A model generated the notes under the pieces. That model had not been told where the DNA came from. It did not search any database and worked only from the letters and a program-made list of their open reading frames with translations. From Pseudomonas sp. (GTDB taxonomy: Bacteria > Pseudomonadota > Gammaproteobacteria > Pseudomonadales > Pseudomonadaceae): a stretch of DNA of 5,736 nucleotides. Where the stretch lies: assembly GCA_003525045.1 (NCBI GenBank), contig DQGF01000045.1, positions 478 through 6,213 of the forward strand, read 5' to 3'. Below, in pieces: positions 5,613 to 5,736 of the stretch (position 1 is its first letter; each line of letters begins with the position of its first letter). The translations under genes were made by a program, and so were the position numbers.

Positions 5613-5617
5613 AGGAG
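5613..5617 (+). promoter_or_regulatory. Ribosome binding site of cheA
   Basis: AGGAG lies 10 bases before ATG 5628 in the short cheZ-cheA gap and supports that start. I see no terminator in the gap, so cheA is likely cotranscribed with cheYZ. Confidence 0.7.
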
Positions 5618-5627
5618 CACCCCATTA

Positions 5628-5736
5628 ATGAGCTTCGGCGCCGATGAAGAGATCCTTCAGGATTTCCTGGTTGAGGCCGGCGAGATTCTAGAGCTATTGT
5701 CCGAACAGCTGGTCGAGCTTGAAAGCCGACCGGATG
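5628..5736 (+). CDS. cheA: Chemotaxis histidine kinase CheA, N-terminal fragment (cut by window end)
   Basis: CheA is the receptor-coupled histidine kinase that phosphorylates CheY and CheB. Only 36 codons plus one base are visible. They begin MSFGADEEILQDFLVEAGEI, which matches the first helix of the P1 phosphotransfer (Hpt) domain. The phosphorylated histidine, CheY-binding, dimerisation, kinase and CheW-like domains lie beyond the window. The call rests on this short helix, on the AGGAG ribosome binding site and on position directly after cheYZ, where Pseudomonas carries cheA. Confidence 0.9.
   Translation, partial: MSFGADEEILQDFLVEAGEILELLSEQLVELESRPD

Overview
This window is a compact, single-strand segment of a polar-flagellum and chemotaxis cluster. 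Every gene is on the + strand. The order is flhA (3' part) - flhF - fleN - fliA - cheY - cheZ - cheA (5' end). This order, the protein sequences and the G/C-rich third codon positions point firmly to the genus Pseudomonas. A member of the P. fluorescens/P. putida side of the genus, rather than P. aeruginosa, is my impression from residue-level memory and is less certain.

Bases 1-3520 hold the export-gate protein FlhA (C-terminal 410 residues), the SRP-type GTPase FlhF that places the flagellum at the pole, and the MinD-type ATPase FleN that limits flagellar number. The flhF Shine-Dalgarno begins in the flhA stop codon. flhF and fleN are separated by 116 bases, which contain a 35-codon ORF of doubtful status and a hairpin over the flhF stop codon. 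fleN and fliA overlap by ATGA, so the sigma-28 factor is tied translationally to FleN. Bases 3517-4257 encode FliA, the sigma factor for late flagellar and chemotaxis genes.

Bases 4258-4409 are the largest gap (152 bases). It holds three inverted repeats, the last of which is terminator-like and sits just upstream of the cheY ribosome binding site. After it come cheY, cheZ and the first 36 codons of cheA, with gaps of 22 and 23 bases and a Shine-Dalgarno before each gene. CheA phosphorylates CheY, CheY-P acts on the motor switch, and CheZ dephosphorylates CheY-P.

As a system, FlhF and FleN set where and how many flagella are built, FlhA exports the subunits, FliA switches on late genes, and CheA/CheY/CheZ control rotation. 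This is a well-known conserved locus. I found no mobile element, CRISPR array, RNA gene or clearly novel system. The points most worth a second look are the flhF-fleN spacer, the hairpins before cheY, the likely TTG start of cheY, and two motif deviations: FleN without a DQAxxLR helix and FlhF with DTAGL.
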